From contig JAFAYV010000052.1 in the NCBI GenBank assembly GCA_019240115.1, positions 90,681 through 154,680 on the forward strand: a stretch of DNA of 64,000 nt. The letters are read 5' to 3'. Under the pieces are notes generated by a model. That model worked only from the letters and a program-made list of their open reading frames with translations, was not told the DNA's origin and ran no database searches. Shown here piece after piece: positions 1-9,324 of the stretch. How positions within the stretch are numbered: position 1 is the stretch's first letter; the number at the start of each line of letters is the position of its first letter. A program made the position numbers and the translations under genes. The DNA is from Solirubrobacterales bacterium (GTDB taxonomy: Bacteria; Actinomycetota; Thermoleophilia; Solirubrobacterales; Solirubrobacteraceae).

Positions 1-1
1 G

Positions 2-214
2 TGGCTGCACCGCTTCGAGCCGATCCCCGACGCGGAGATCGGGGACATCCCGCCGGAGTTCAACGTCCTCGACCACATGACGGGGCCGACCAAGCTCCTG
101 CACTACACCTCGGGTGGGCCGTGGCTCGCGGGGTGTGAGGACGCCGACCACGCCGACCTCTGGGATCGTTATCGGCTTCAGTACGAGCGCGCGCCCGCGG
201 CCGCGCTCAGCTGA
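2..214 (+). CDS. C-terminal fragment of a glycosyltransferase-like protein (5' truncated by window edge)
   Basis: Frame 2 reads WLHRFEPIPDAEIGDIPPEFNVLDHMTGPTKLLHYTSGGPWLAGCEDADHADLWDRYRLQYERAPAAALS*; the TKLLHYTxGGPW motif resembles tails of glycosyltransferases; sits in a glycan locus. Confidence 0.5.
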   Translation, partial: WLHRFEPIPDAEIGDIPPEFNVLDHMTGPTKLLHYTSGGPWLAGCEDADHADLWDRYRLQYERAPAAALS

Positions 215-223
215 TCTCGGAGA

Positions 224-1294
224 TCACGGCTCCACGTCCCCCCACGACAACCGGCCGCCGGCGGGACGAGCGACGAGCAGGCGCCGGCCGATCAGGCGCC
301 GGGCGTCGGCGGGAGCGATCCCGTCGCCCGGACGCTTGTAGCCGAGGTCGTCCTCGCCGATGAGCGCGCCCGCCTCCAGGGCGCGCTCGAGCACGATCGA
401 GCGCCGCGCGTTGGCGCGCGCCGGAAGCTCTGACTCGCGCGGGCCGATCCACGATCTCCCGCGCAGAACCGCGGCGCGGTCACACGCGGCCACCATCTCG
501 GCCAGCTCCTCGGGCTGGACCGAGATCGCGTGGTCGGGGACGTCGGGCAGGGTCCGGTCCAGCGTGTAGTGCTTCTCGATGCACACGCCGCCGAGCGCCG
601 CGGCCATCCAGGCTCCGGCGGTCCCCAGCGTGTGATCGGAGACGCCCGAGAGATAGGGCGCGAACTCCCGCTCGAACTCGCGCAGGCGCGCGAAGTTGCC
701 GTCCTCGTCGGGGGTCGGGTAGGTGAGCGTGCAGACGAGCAGGACGAGCTTCTCGGGCCCCAAGCCCGTCCACTCGATCGCGTCGTGGATCTCGGCGACG
801 GTGGCGGCGCCCGTCGACAGCAGCACCGGCTTGTCGGTCGCCGCCACCGCCTCGAGCAGCGGCCGGTGGGTCAGGTCGCCGCTGGCGATCTTGTACAGGG
901 GCGCGCCGATGCGCTCCAGCGCATCGACCGCCCTCAGGTCGAACGGCGTGGCGAAGAACACGATCCCGAGCTGCGCACAGGCGGCCGCGACCTCGCCGTA
1001 GGCGTCGTAGGCGAGCCGGTCGGACTTCTGGAAGGCCTCGTACTGGCTGCCGGTGCCGATCTCGTCCTCCCAGTACTTCGGCGAGTCGGGTACCGAGATG
1101 CTGTCGGCCTTGTACAGCTGGAACTTGATCCCCCAGGCGCCGGCGCCGGCCGCGGCCTGCGCCATCTCGATGGCGCGGGTGACGGAGTTGTTGTGGTTGA
1201 CGCCGGCCTCGGCGATCACCCGGCAGGCGCCGCGGCGGATCGGCGCATGGTCGCCGACCCGGACCTCGCCGACGGCGTCGCGGGCCGCGGTCAT
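224..1294 (-). CDS. N-acetylneuraminate/pseudaminate synthase family (NeuB-like) with C-terminal SAF domain
   Basis: EAGVNHNNS, KFQLYKADSIS, KIASGDLTHRPLL, SDHTLG, CIEKHYTLDRTLPDVPDHAISVQPEEL, and SAF-type tail GYKRPGDGIAPADARRLIGRRL. Confidence 0.9.
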   Translation of the reverse strand: MTAARDAVGEVRVGDHAPIRRGACRVIAEAGVNHNNSVTRAIEMAQAAAGAGAWGIKFQLYKADSISVPDSPKYWEDEIGTGSQYEAFQKSDRLAYDAYGEVAAACAQLGIVFFATPFDLRAVDALERIGAPLYKIASGDLTHRPLLEAVAATDKPVLLSTGAATVAEIHDAIEWTGLGPEKLVLLVCTLTYPTPDEDGNFARLREFEREFAPYLSGVSDHTLGTAGAWMAAALGGVCIEKHYTLDRTLPDVPDHAISVQPEELAEMVAACDRAAVLRGRSWIGPRESELPARANARRSIVLERALEAGALIGEDDLGYKRPGDGIAPADARRLIGRRLLVARPAGGRLSWGDVEP

Positions 1295-2955
1295 CCCAGC
1301 CCTCGCAGCAGCCCCCGGATCCGATGGCCGATCCGGGCCGCGCCGCGGAAGTCGACCGCGCGCGCCAGGCGCTCGGAGAGCTCCGCGCGCAGCTCGTGGT
1401 CGTCGAGCAGCCGCGAGACGATCTCGATGATGTTCTCGTCGCTGACCAGCGCGCCCACGCCGAGGAAGATCGCGTCGGCCAGGCGCGCGTGCATCGCCTC
1501 CCGTGCGCTCTGGGCCAGCACGAGCACCGGGGTGCCGGTGGCGGCCGCCTCATAGACGGTCCGGCCGGCGCCCGTGATGATCAGGTCGGCGGCGTTCATC
1601 TCGGCGGCCATGTTGCGCACGTGCCGGCGCACGCTCACCCCGTCGGGGAATCCCTCCTCCGACGCGCCCGGGCCGATGATCACCTGGATGTCGACGCCGA
1701 CCCGGCCGGCGAGCGAGCGTGCGCAGCGGACCGCCTGTCGCGTCGGGTCGGTCCCCCCGAACGTGATCAGCAGCCGCTGGGCCCGCTCGCGGACGCGCTT
1801 GGCCGGCATCCCCTGGAACTCCGGGCGCAGGGTGACGTAGGGGGCTCCCCAGGCGATGTTGACCGCCTCGTTCTCGGGCGGGTAGAGCGCGTTGACGACC
1901 CAGTCGGCGAGCTTGGCCCCCGGACCGAGGTCCTCGATGTTGACCACCCTGAACCCGGCCGTGCGCTCGATCAGGATCTCGTGCTCGGTGGTGTCGAGCA
2001 CGTCGTTGACGACGAGCCGCGGACCGGTCGGCGCCAGCGCCTGGAGGTCGGCGGCGAGATCCTGCTCGTGACGGCACTGGTGACCGTGCTCCTCGACGAG
2101 GGCCTGCACCCAGGGGTCGCAGCCGGTGAGCAGGAAGTGCACGCGCTGGTCGGCGAGCTCGTCGGCGAGCTGCAGGCAATGGTAGGCGTGACCCGACCCG
2201 ACGCGCCGGGTCGCCCGCAGGCGGAAGACGACGGTCCCCTGTCCCATGCGGTGGCGCGCAGCGACGAGATCGTCGGTCGTGTCGATGTCGAGCGCCTCGC
2301 TCGACGGGGTCTCCCACAGCAGGTGGCGCGAGGTCACGATCTGCCGGGAGTGGCGCAGCACCGATGCCCGCACGAGCTGGATCGAACCCGTCTCGCGCAG
2401 CACCGGATGCTTGCCGTGCTGGCGGTTGACGCGCGCCTCGAACAACGGGACGGCGCGAGCGAGGTCGCCCTCGGAGTCCAGCCAGAAGAGGTGGGGCTCG
2501 CGCACGCAGGAGGCGAGCGAGTCGACCCCCGCGCGGCGGAACTCGGCCACCGCGGCGGTCAGCGACTCGGGCGAGCGAAACGGCGAGGTCGGCTGAAAGA
2601 CGCCGACGTCCCCCGGCCAGTCGAGCTCGTCGGCGAGATACGCCGCCACGTCGGAGATCGTCGCCTCCGCGGTGGCCAGCTCGGCGGGGCGGCGGCGGAT
2701 CTCATAGCCGTGCATCTGCACCCACTCGAGGATGTCCGGGTCGTCGCTGGAGAGGATGAGCCGGTCGGCCACTCCGGTGGCGCGGATCGTCGCCAGGGTG
2801 TGCAGGATGAGCGGCCGCTCGCCGACGAGGCGCATGTTCTTGAACGGGACGCCGCGGCTGCCGCCGCGGGCGGGCACGATAGCCAGCAGCGGGCCGCCGC
2901 CTCGGGTCAAAGCGCGGGCGTCGGCCGACGCCGGCAGCCTGGCGGTGTCAGACAT
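1291..2955 (-). CDS. Fusion: acylneuraminate cytidylyltransferase (N-term) + PseG-like UDP-sugar hydrolase/glycosyltransferase (C-term)
   Basis: N-term LLAIVPARGGSRGVPFKNMRLVGERPLI plus FQPTSPFRS; C-term RATRRVGSGHAYHCLQLADEL...LLITFGGTDPTRQAVRC...DLIITGAGRTVYEAAATGTPVLVL. Confidence 0.85.
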   Translation of the reverse strand: MSDTARLPASADARALTRGGGPLLAIVPARGGSRGVPFKNMRLVGERPLILHTLATIRATGVADRLILSSDDPDILEWVQMHGYEIRRRPAELATAEATISDVAAYLADELDWPGDVGVFQPTSPFRSPESLTAAVAEFRRAGVDSLASCVREPHLFWLDSEGDLARAVPLFEARVNRQHGKHPVLRETGSIQLVRASVLRHSRQIVTSRHLLWETPSSEALDIDTTDDLVAARHRMGQGTVVFRLRATRRVGSGHAYHCLQLADELADQRVHFLLTGCDPWVQALVEEHGHQCRHEQDLAADLQALAPTGPRLVVNDVLDTTEHEILIERTAGFRVVNIEDLGPGAKLADWVVNALYPPENEAVNIAWGAPYVTLRPEFQGMPAKRVRERAQRLLITFGGTDPTRQAVRCARSLAGRVGVDIQVIIGPGASEEGFPDGVSVRRHVRNMAAEMNAADLIITGAGRTVYEAAATGTPVLVLAQSAREAMHARLADAIFLGVGALVSDENIIEIVSRLLDDHELRAELSERLARAVDFRGAARIGHRIRGLLRGLG

Positions 2956-3001
2956 GCACCCCAGATAACCGCTGGCGACGCCCCGAACTTGCTCCGCAGG
3001 C

Positions 3002-4330
3002 TCACCGCTCCGCGTCGACGCGTCGCAGCAGGCCGTGGTGGCGCAGGCTCGCCACCGCCGGCGCCAGCTCCCACACGGGCCGTGCGCAGCGCTCCGCGGC
3101 CGCCAGCAGGTCCGGCCGGCCGTCGCAGAAGTTCAGCAGGAACATCTGGTCGCGCAGCTGGTCGCGCTGGCGCGCGGCGTGCATGCCCCCTCCGAGCGTC
3201 GGGTAGAGGCCGCGCCGACCGAGCTGCGGCTCTCCGTGCGCGACGGTCACGGCGAAGCGCTCGTTGACCTCGAGGGCGTCGATGAGGCGGCGGCACGCCC
3301 GCAGCGACTCGCCGAGCGCCTCCGGCGTGACGTGGGCGAGGTCGTCGAGCGAGGTGTGGTACTCGGGCCAGCGATCGAAGTCGACCCGGCTCAGGCAGCC
3401 GACCGGGAGGTCGAAGCCCGGCGAGCAGTACTGGCGCTCGTCGCTGCGCGGGGGGTAGAAGTCGAGCCGCTCCCACGGCGCTCCGAGATGGACGAGCGCG
3501 TGCTCGGCGACGCGGTCGGCGAGCGAGGCGCCGCGGCGCGAGGACCGGTAGCGAAACGGGAACGGCGTCCCCACGCACGTGATCACGTACCCGGCGACCA
3601 GGCGCTCGCGCAGGCGCTCGCCGACCCGCGACAGGTAGGCGATCGCGCCGATCGTCTCGGGCACGAACACGAACCGGTAGGTGAGCCGCGGCGGGCGTGG
3701 CCGCTGCGCCAGCTCGCGCGCCAGCCGGACGACGACCACCGGGCCCGACAGCTCGTTGTTGGCCATCGACGGATGGCAGCAGTAGGTCGAGAACAGGACC
3801 TCTCGATCGGTGGTCCCCGGCACGACGATCTCGCCGACCTCGACGCGACCGGGACCGAGAGCGGCGTCGACCATCACCTCGTAGGTCCCGTCGAGCAGCC
3901 CCCGGCGCACGCGGTCGGCCAGGCAGAAGCCCCACGCGTCCTCGTAGTAGCTCGTCCGGTAGGGCACCGCGTCGGGCTGCGCGGGCAGGCTGTGCAGGTG
4001 GCCCTGGAGCTCGTCGAGCGACAGATGCGCGTGTACGGGCCGGCTGTGGCTGACCACGTGCAGGTTCGTGTCCCGGCTGTCGACGACGGTCTCGCCCCCG
4101 GGGCCCCGGATCCAGGCTCGGCGCAACTCCCATTCCGGCGGCACCGTCCAGTCGAACACCTGCTCGCCGGTGCTGAAGGCGTGGCGCAGCATCGGTCCGG
4201 CTTCCCGCTCGAGCACGGCGAGCGTGCGGCGGAAGTCCGGACCGGCGATGCTCCGCGCAAGCGGAAACAGCTCGACCACGAGCTCGTGCAGCGCGACCCC
4301 GTCGGCCGCGGCGGACAGGCGTTCGGCCAT
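3002..4330 (-). CDS. DUF4910 family aminopeptidase-like protein
   Basis: RSIAGPDFRRTL, VPPEWELRRAWI, YYEDAWGFCLAD, STYCCHPSMANNELSGPVV, FVFVPETIGAIAYL; commonly found in polysaccharide clusters. Confidence 0.8.
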   Translation of the reverse strand: MAERLSAAADGVALHELVVELFPLARSIAGPDFRRTLAVLEREAGPMLRHAFSTGEQVFDWTVPPEWELRRAWIRGPGGETVVDSRDTNLHVVSHSRPVHAHLSLDELQGHLHSLPAQPDAVPYRTSYYEDAWGFCLADRVRRGLLDGTYEVMVDAALGPGRVEVGEIVVPGTTDREVLFSTYCCHPSMANNELSGPVVVVRLARELAQRPRPPRLTYRFVFVPETIGAIAYLSRVGERLRERLVAGYVITCVGTPFPFRYRSSRRGASLADRVAEHALVHLGAPWERLDFYPPRSDERQYCSPGFDLPVGCLSRVDFDRWPEYHTSLDDLAHVTPEALGESLRACRRLIDALEVNERFAVTVAHGEPQLGRRGLYPTLGGGMHAARQRDQLRDQMFLLNFCDGRPDLLAAAERCARPVWELAPAVASLRHHGLLRRVDAER

Positions 4331-4411
4331 CGCCTCAGAGAACGCCCGGGACGGCGAGATCTTTGCGGCCGGTCGTTGGTTTCAGTGCCGTCGCGGCGTT
4401 CATCTGAGGCA

Positions 4412-6031
4412 ATGGCCACAAGGTCCCAAACGCTGGAGCATCGGCCGCGCCCGGTGCGATTCCTGCCCCCGTACGCGGGGGTGGCGGCCCTCCCCGACCG
4501 GCGGATCCGCTCCGCCGGCTACGACGCGACCGTGTACACGGCCGGGATGCTGCTCGCGCAGGTGCTGCTGTTCGTCGCGGGCCTGGCGCAGAGGCGCCTC
4601 CTGGGTCCGACGGCGGCCGGTTACTGGTCGCTGATCGGCAACTGCACCGTCCTGTTCAGCCTCACCTCGCTCGGCGCGCTGGACGGTGCGAGCCGCCAGA
4701 TCCCGTTGCATCGCGGCCGTGGCGACCTGAGGACCGCCGGCAGCGCGTCGGACACCGGCGCGTCGTTCTCGCTGCTGGCCACGGTCATCGCCGGCTCGGG
4801 CCTCGCCGCCCTGGCGCTCGTGTTCGGATCGCACTGGAACCCCGAGCTGCGCTACGGCCTCGTGCTGGCGGGGCTGATCGGGCCCGTGCAGAAGCTCGCC
4901 GATGCGCACGAGGAGATCGTCCAGTCGACGAAGCGCTTCTCGGTTTCCTCATTGGTGGCGCTCGTCGAGGCCGCGGTGACCGTCGTGCTGCAGACGGCCG
5001 CGGTCTGGGCGCTCGGCTACTGGGGCATGTTCCTCGGCCAGCTGCTGATCATCGCCGGCGCGTTCTGCGTCTGGCGGCGGATGGGGATCGCCGGGGTCCG
5101 GCGACCGGCGTTCCGGTGGCGGATCGAGCCTCCACGGCTGCGCGAGCTCATCCGGTTCGGGGTCCCGATCATGCTCAACGGTCAGCTCTGGGGGCTGTTC
5201 CTCGTCGTCGACAACCTGATCGTGGCCGGCTTTCTCAGCGTCCGACAGCTCGGCTATTACGCGCTCGCGTGCTCGGCGACGACCTACATCATGGTCCTGC
5301 CCAAGAGCGTCGCCGCGGCGCTCGCCCCTCGGATGTCCGAGCGCTACGGCGAGACCGGCAGCGCGTCAGCGGTTTCGCGCTATTCGACCGGCGGCCAGCA
5401 GCTGATGGCGTTCATGCTGCTGCCGGTCCTCGTCGCCGGAGCCTTCTTCTTCATGCCGGTCCTCATCCGCCAGGCGCTGCCGGCGTTCGCCCCGGCGGTC
5501 GCGGTCGTGCGCATCATGGTCGCCGGCAGCTTCTTCGTGTCGCTGACCAGCCTGCCGACCAAGGCGCTGCTCGCCTCCGGCCACCGCTGGTCGGTGACGT
5601 GGCTGACCTTCTCCTCGCTCGTGGTCAACGGCACGGCGAACCTCATCGCGGTGGTCGTGCTCGGAGGGGGTCTGACCGGGGCGGCGCTGGCCGTGAGCAT
5701 CAGCTACGCGGCCGCGTTCCTGCTGCTGACCACGGTCGCGGGAGCGCGCTCGGGCGGGGGGGGCCTCCCGATGCGCCACGTGGTCGAGATCTTCGCCGCC
5801 TTCGCGTACACGGCCGCGGCGATGTGGGGCGTCGAGGTGCTGCTCGGGGGCGGCGGCGGCGCGTTGCTCTCCGACGTCGCCAACGCGACGGCGAAGTTCG
5901 CCCTGATGGTCATCGCGCTGGTCCCGCTGCTCGCGATCGCGCAGCGGCGCACCGGCGCGCTCGGTGCCCTGCAGTCACTGATCCGCGGCGGTCTGCGCCG
6001 CACGAGGAGGACGATCGATGCTCGAAGTTGA
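4412..6031 (+). CDS. Oligosaccharide flippase/polysaccharide transporter (Wzx-like, multi-TM)
   Basis: ATG at 4412 in frame with the 3035..6031 ORF; from there many hydrophobic TM segments (YTAGMLLAQVLLFVAGLAQRRLLGPTAAGYWSLI...). The upstream part of the ORF is antisense to the DUF4910 gene and rejected. Confidence 0.8.
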   Translation: MATRSQTLEHRPRPVRFLPPYAGVAALPDRRIRSAGYDATVYTAGMLLAQVLLFVAGLAQRRLLGPTAAGYWSLIGNCTVLFSLTSLGALDGASRQIPLHRGRGDLRTAGSASDTGASFSLLATVIAGSGLAALALVFGSHWNPELRYGLVLAGLIGPVQKLADAHEEIVQSTKRFSVSSLVALVEAAVTVVLQTAAVWALGYWGMFLGQLLIIAGAFCVWRRMGIAGVRRPAFRWRIEPPRLRELIRFGVPIMLNGQLWGLFLVVDNLIVAGFLSVRQLGYYALACSATTYIMVLPKSVAAALAPRMSERYGETGSASAVSRYSTGGQQLMAFMLLPVLVAGAFFFMPVLIRQALPAFAPAVAVVRIMVAGSFFVSLTSLPTKALLASGHRWSVTWLTFSSLVVNGTANLIAVVVLGGGLTGAALAVSISYAAAFLLLTTVAGARSGGGGLPMRHVVEIFAAFAYTAAAMWGVEVLLGGGGGALLSDVANATAKFALMVIALVPLLAIAQRRTGALGALQSLIRGGLRRTRRTIDARS

Positions 6032-6839
6032 TGCCCGGGGCGCTGAGCGCCGTCGGACGGAGGTCATCGCCGAGATCGCGACCAACCACGGCGGGGACCT
6101 CGACCGGGCGCGCCGACTGCTGGTCGAGGCCGCCGCGGCGGGCGCCGATCTGGTCAGCGTGCCCGCGTACCTCGATCCCGCCACGGCGACCGAGCGCGAG
6201 CTGCTGGCGCCGCTCACCCTGTCGGCCGACGCCTATCGCGAGCTCGGCCGGTTGGCGATCGAGCGCCGGGTGGGGCTGATCAGCTCACCGACGACCGTGC
6301 GGCGCGCGGCGTTCCTCATCGACGAGCTCGGCCTGACCGCGATCAAGGTGCAGTCCTCGGAGATGCTCAACCTCGAGCTTCTCGACTATCTCAACGGGCG
6401 CGTGGAGACCGTCTACCTCGGGACCGGGCTCGCGCGGCTCGACGAGGTCAGGCTCGCGGTCTCCCGCCTGCGCGAGACGCGCGACGTCGTCGTGATGCAC
6501 TCCGTCGACGAGTATCCGCTCGCCGCGTCCGACGCCCACCTGACCGCCATCGCGACGCTCGCCGAGGCGTTGCCCGCGGTGCGCCTCGGCTATCTCGACC
6601 ACACGATCGGACTGCTGGCCCCGCTGCTGGCGGTGGCGCTGGGAGCGACCGTCGTCGAGAAGCACTTCACGCTCGACCGCTCGCTCCCGGGGTCTGACCA
6701 CGTGCTCTCGGTGACGCCCGTCGAGCTGGCCGAGATGATCCACGGCGTGCGCCAGACCGAGACGCTGCTCGGCGACGCGCCGCCCGCGCAGCGCGACCAT
6801 CCGCGACCCGCGGTCGTGCGGCGGCTCGCCGAGGCCTGA
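6018..6839 (+). CDS. Second NeuB-family synthase, lacking the SAF domain
   Basis: EVIAEIATNHGGDLDRAR, IKVQSSEMLNLELLDYL, YLDHTIGL, VVEKHFTLDRSLPGSDHVLSVTPVELAEM; ends after the TIM-barrel portion; start overlaps the flippase end. Confidence 0.85.
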   Translation: MLEVDARGAERRRTEVIAEIATNHGGDLDRARRLLVEAAAAGADLVSVPAYLDPATATERELLAPLTLSADAYRELGRLAIERRVGLISSPTTVRRAAFLIDELGLTAIKVQSSEMLNLELLDYLNGRVETVYLGTGLARLDEVRLAVSRLRETRDVVVMHSVDEYPLAASDAHLTAIATLAEALPAVRLGYLDHTIGLLAPLLAVALGATVVEKHFTLDRSLPGSDHVLSVTPVELAEMIHGVRQTETLLGDAPPAQRDHPRPAVVRRLAEA

Positions 6840-6859
6840 GCCGCGTCGAGACGGGGCCA

Positions 6860-8080
6860 CTAGTCGCCCGGCCGTCGCGCCGAACCCGGGCGCGGCGCCT
6901 CGTCGGCGAGGTCGCGCAGCTCGAAGTTGAGCGTCTCCCCGAACGCGGTCTGCATCTGCTGGCGCAGCCGCTCGTAGCGCCGCACCGCCTGGCTGCGCCG
7001 GCCGGCGCCGATGTAGAGCCCGATCAGCTGACGCTGGATGTCGACGTCGTAGGGATCGACCTGGGCGAGGCGCTGGAGGTACTCGGCAGCGGTGTCCAGC
7101 TCGCCGGAATCCAGGTGCAGCCCGCTGATCGCGCGCAGCACCTCGCCCGCGAGGTCGCGGAGGCGATCGCGCTCGGCGAACGCCCACTCGGCGTACGGCT
7201 CGTCGCCGAGGAAGTCGCCGCGGTAGAGCTCGAGCGCCGAGGTGAGGCTGACGAGCGCGCCGCGGGCATCGCGCTGGTGCGCGGCGGTCAGCCCGGCGGC
7301 CGCCAGCGACTCGAACTCGTCGGCGTCGATCCAGACCCGGTGGGGATCGAGCGCGTAACCGCCGCTGCGGGCGAGGACGAACGATGACGCCGCGTTGCGC
7401 GGGCGCCCCGGCTCGAGCGTGTCGCGCAGGGCGTGGACGCACTGGCGCAGCGCGCCGAGGCTGTCGGCGCCGGCGGTCGGCCACAGCGCATGGACGATCC
7501 GATCGGCGTGCATCGGCCGATGGCGCTCGGCGACGAGGAACTTCAGCAGCTTGCCCGTGCGCCGCTCCGTCCAGCCGCCGTCGAGCGACGCCTCACCGCT
7601 GCTGACGCGCAGCGGACCGAGCGCCCGGATGCGCAGCCGCGGGCCCGCGACCCAGTGCGGCTCGGTGCGGCGCCGGCGGTCGCCGCGCTGACCGGGGCGC
7701 AGGCTCAGGCAGACGCCGCCCGGGGCGGGCGCCGCGCTGACCCAGACCGCGGACTGATCGTCGGGGCCGATGTCGAGCCGCATCTCGGGCAGCTGCTCGC
7801 CGGCTCCGAGCGCCAGCTCGGTCACGCAGCGTCCCTGCGGCGGGCCCGCCGCGGTCCCGCACCCGAGCAGGTCGCAGCAGCGCATCGCGCCCCGCCGAGG
7901 CTCGCGTCCGAGCAGCGTCTGCACCCGGCCGTTGGCGGCGGCCACGCGACCGTCGCGGTCGACGAGCAGGATCCCGTACGGGAAGTGCTCGATCGCACGG
8001 ATCATCGCGAGCGCGGACCCGCCGAGCCCCGTCGTCTCGTCGTCCGGCTCACGCGCCGCTCCGACGGCCGCTCGCGACAT
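6860..8080 (-). CDS. PAS domain + SARP-type (BTAD) transcriptional regulator
   Basis: N-term PAS-like (IEHFPYGILLVDRDGRVAAANGRVQTLLG) with Cys cluster; then winged helix LRIRALGPLRVSSGEASLDGGWTERRTGKLLKFLVAERHRPMHADRIVHALWP and BTAD TPR region. Confidence 0.85.
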   Translation of the reverse strand: MSRAAVGAAREPDDETTGLGGSALAMIRAIEHFPYGILLVDRDGRVAAANGRVQTLLGREPRRGAMRCCDLLGCGTAAGPPQGRCVTELALGAGEQLPEMRLDIGPDDQSAVWVSAAPAPGGVCLSLRPGQRGDRRRRTEPHWVAGPRLRIRALGPLRVSSGEASLDGGWTERRTGKLLKFLVAERHRPMHADRIVHALWPTAGADSLGALRQCVHALRDTLEPGRPRNAASSFVLARSGGYALDPHRVWIDADEFESLAAAGLTAAHQRDARGALVSLTSALELYRGDFLGDEPYAEWAFAERDRLRDLAGEVLRAISGLHLDSGELDTAAEYLQRLAQVDPYDVDIQRQLIGLYIGAGRRSQAVRRYERLRQQMQTAFGETLNFELRDLADEAPRPGSARRPGD

Positions 8081-8224
8081 CTGTCACCCCTCTGGCCAGC
8101 ACGGCCCACCCGTCCATGGCGCTTGACAGGGGCAGTTGTAGCACAACTTCGCGAGCCCGGACCGGAACGGAAATTGCGCAAAAACGGGGTGACGGCGAGC
8201 GCGACGCGCCGGCCGGCGACGCGG

Positions 8225-9319
8225 TCAGCCGCCGACGATCGACGGCCGCGAGACGGTCCGGTCGCCCTCGTGGCGCAGGCCCGCGTCGAGCGTCGTCTCG
8301 GCGCGCTCGATGACCCTGACGACCTCGCGCGCCAGGCGCGTCAGCGCCGATGGACGCTCGTCGGTGGTGATCGCCGCGACGAACTCCGAGAGCTCGAGGG
8401 CGAGCGGCTCGACGACATCGAGTCGCGGCGAGACGATGTCGCCCGAGCGATAGGAGAGCTGGTACTGGCCGAAGGTCTCGGGATCCTGATAGACGACGCC
8501 GTGGTCGAAGATCCGCACCGGCTCGGGACTGGCGTCGTCGTAGACGACCATCTTCTCCGAGCCGACGACGACCATGCGCCGCAGCTTGCTCGGCGCCAGC
8601 CAGCTGAGCTCGACGTTGGCGAGGACCCCCGACGGGAACGCGAGGTCGATGAAGGCCACGTCGGCGATCCCGGGCACGACCGAATCGCGCCCGACCGCGT
8701 TGACCCGCGAGGGATGCTCGCCGAGCCAGTACATGAGGATCGAGAAGTCGTGCGGTCCCAGGTCCCAGATGACGCTGATGTCGCGCTGGTGCAGCCCGAG
8801 GTTGACGCGGCTGGAGGAGACGAAGTAGATCTCGCCGAGGTCGCCCACGTCGATCAGCCGCTTGACCTCGCGCACGGGCGGGCTGTAGAGGAAGGTCAGC
8901 CCGCACATCAGGATCAGGCCCCGCTCGTCGGCGCGCGCGATCAGGTCATCGGCCTGGGCGGTCGAGGGGGCCAGCGGCTTCTCGACGAACGTGTGCTTGC
9001 CGGCATCGAGGCTGAGGCTGGCCAGCGCGTAGTGGCTGAACACCGGCGTGGCGATGACGATCGCGTCGAGGTCGGGGTCGGTCAGCAGATCCTCGAAGCT
9101 GCACGTCGGCGTCACCGCCGGATACCGGTCGGCGACGCGCTGCAGACGCTCGAGGTCTCGGTCACAGATCCACGACACGCTGACCTCGCGCAGCTCGTGC
9201 AGCACGCGCAGCAGGTTCGGGCCCCAGTAGCCGAGCCCGACCAACCCGACGGTGACCGGGCCGCGGCTCGGCGTCCCCGTCGATCCGGACAGCAACCGCT
9301 CCAGGCGCGATCGGCCCAC
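8225..9319 (-). CDS. Gfo/Idh/MocA family oxidoreductase
   Basis: VGLVGLGYWGPNLLRVL Rossmann start, KHTFVEKPLAPS motif. Confidence 0.92.
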   Translation of the reverse strand: MGRSRLERLLSGSTGTPSRGPVTVGLVGLGYWGPNLLRVLHELREVSVSWICDRDLERLQRVADRYPAVTPTCSFEDLLTDPDLDAIVIATPVFSHYALASLSLDAGKHTFVEKPLAPSTAQADDLIARADERGLILMCGLTFLYSPPVREVKRLIDVGDLGEIYFVSSSRVNLGLHQRDISVIWDLGPHDFSILMYWLGEHPSRVNAVGRDSVVPGIADVAFIDLAFPSGVLANVELSWLAPSKLRRMVVVGSEKMVVYDDASPEPVRIFDHGVVYQDPETFGQYQLSYRSGDIVSPRLDVVEPLALELSEFVAAITTDERPSALTRLAREVVRVIERAETTLDAGLRHEGDRTVSRPSIVGG

Positions 9320-9324
9320 GGAGC

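Noticed and set aside
3035-4411. N-terminal extension of the flippase ORF
   Set aside because: Overlaps the DUF4910 gene on the opposite strand; flippase-like sequence begins only at ATG 4412
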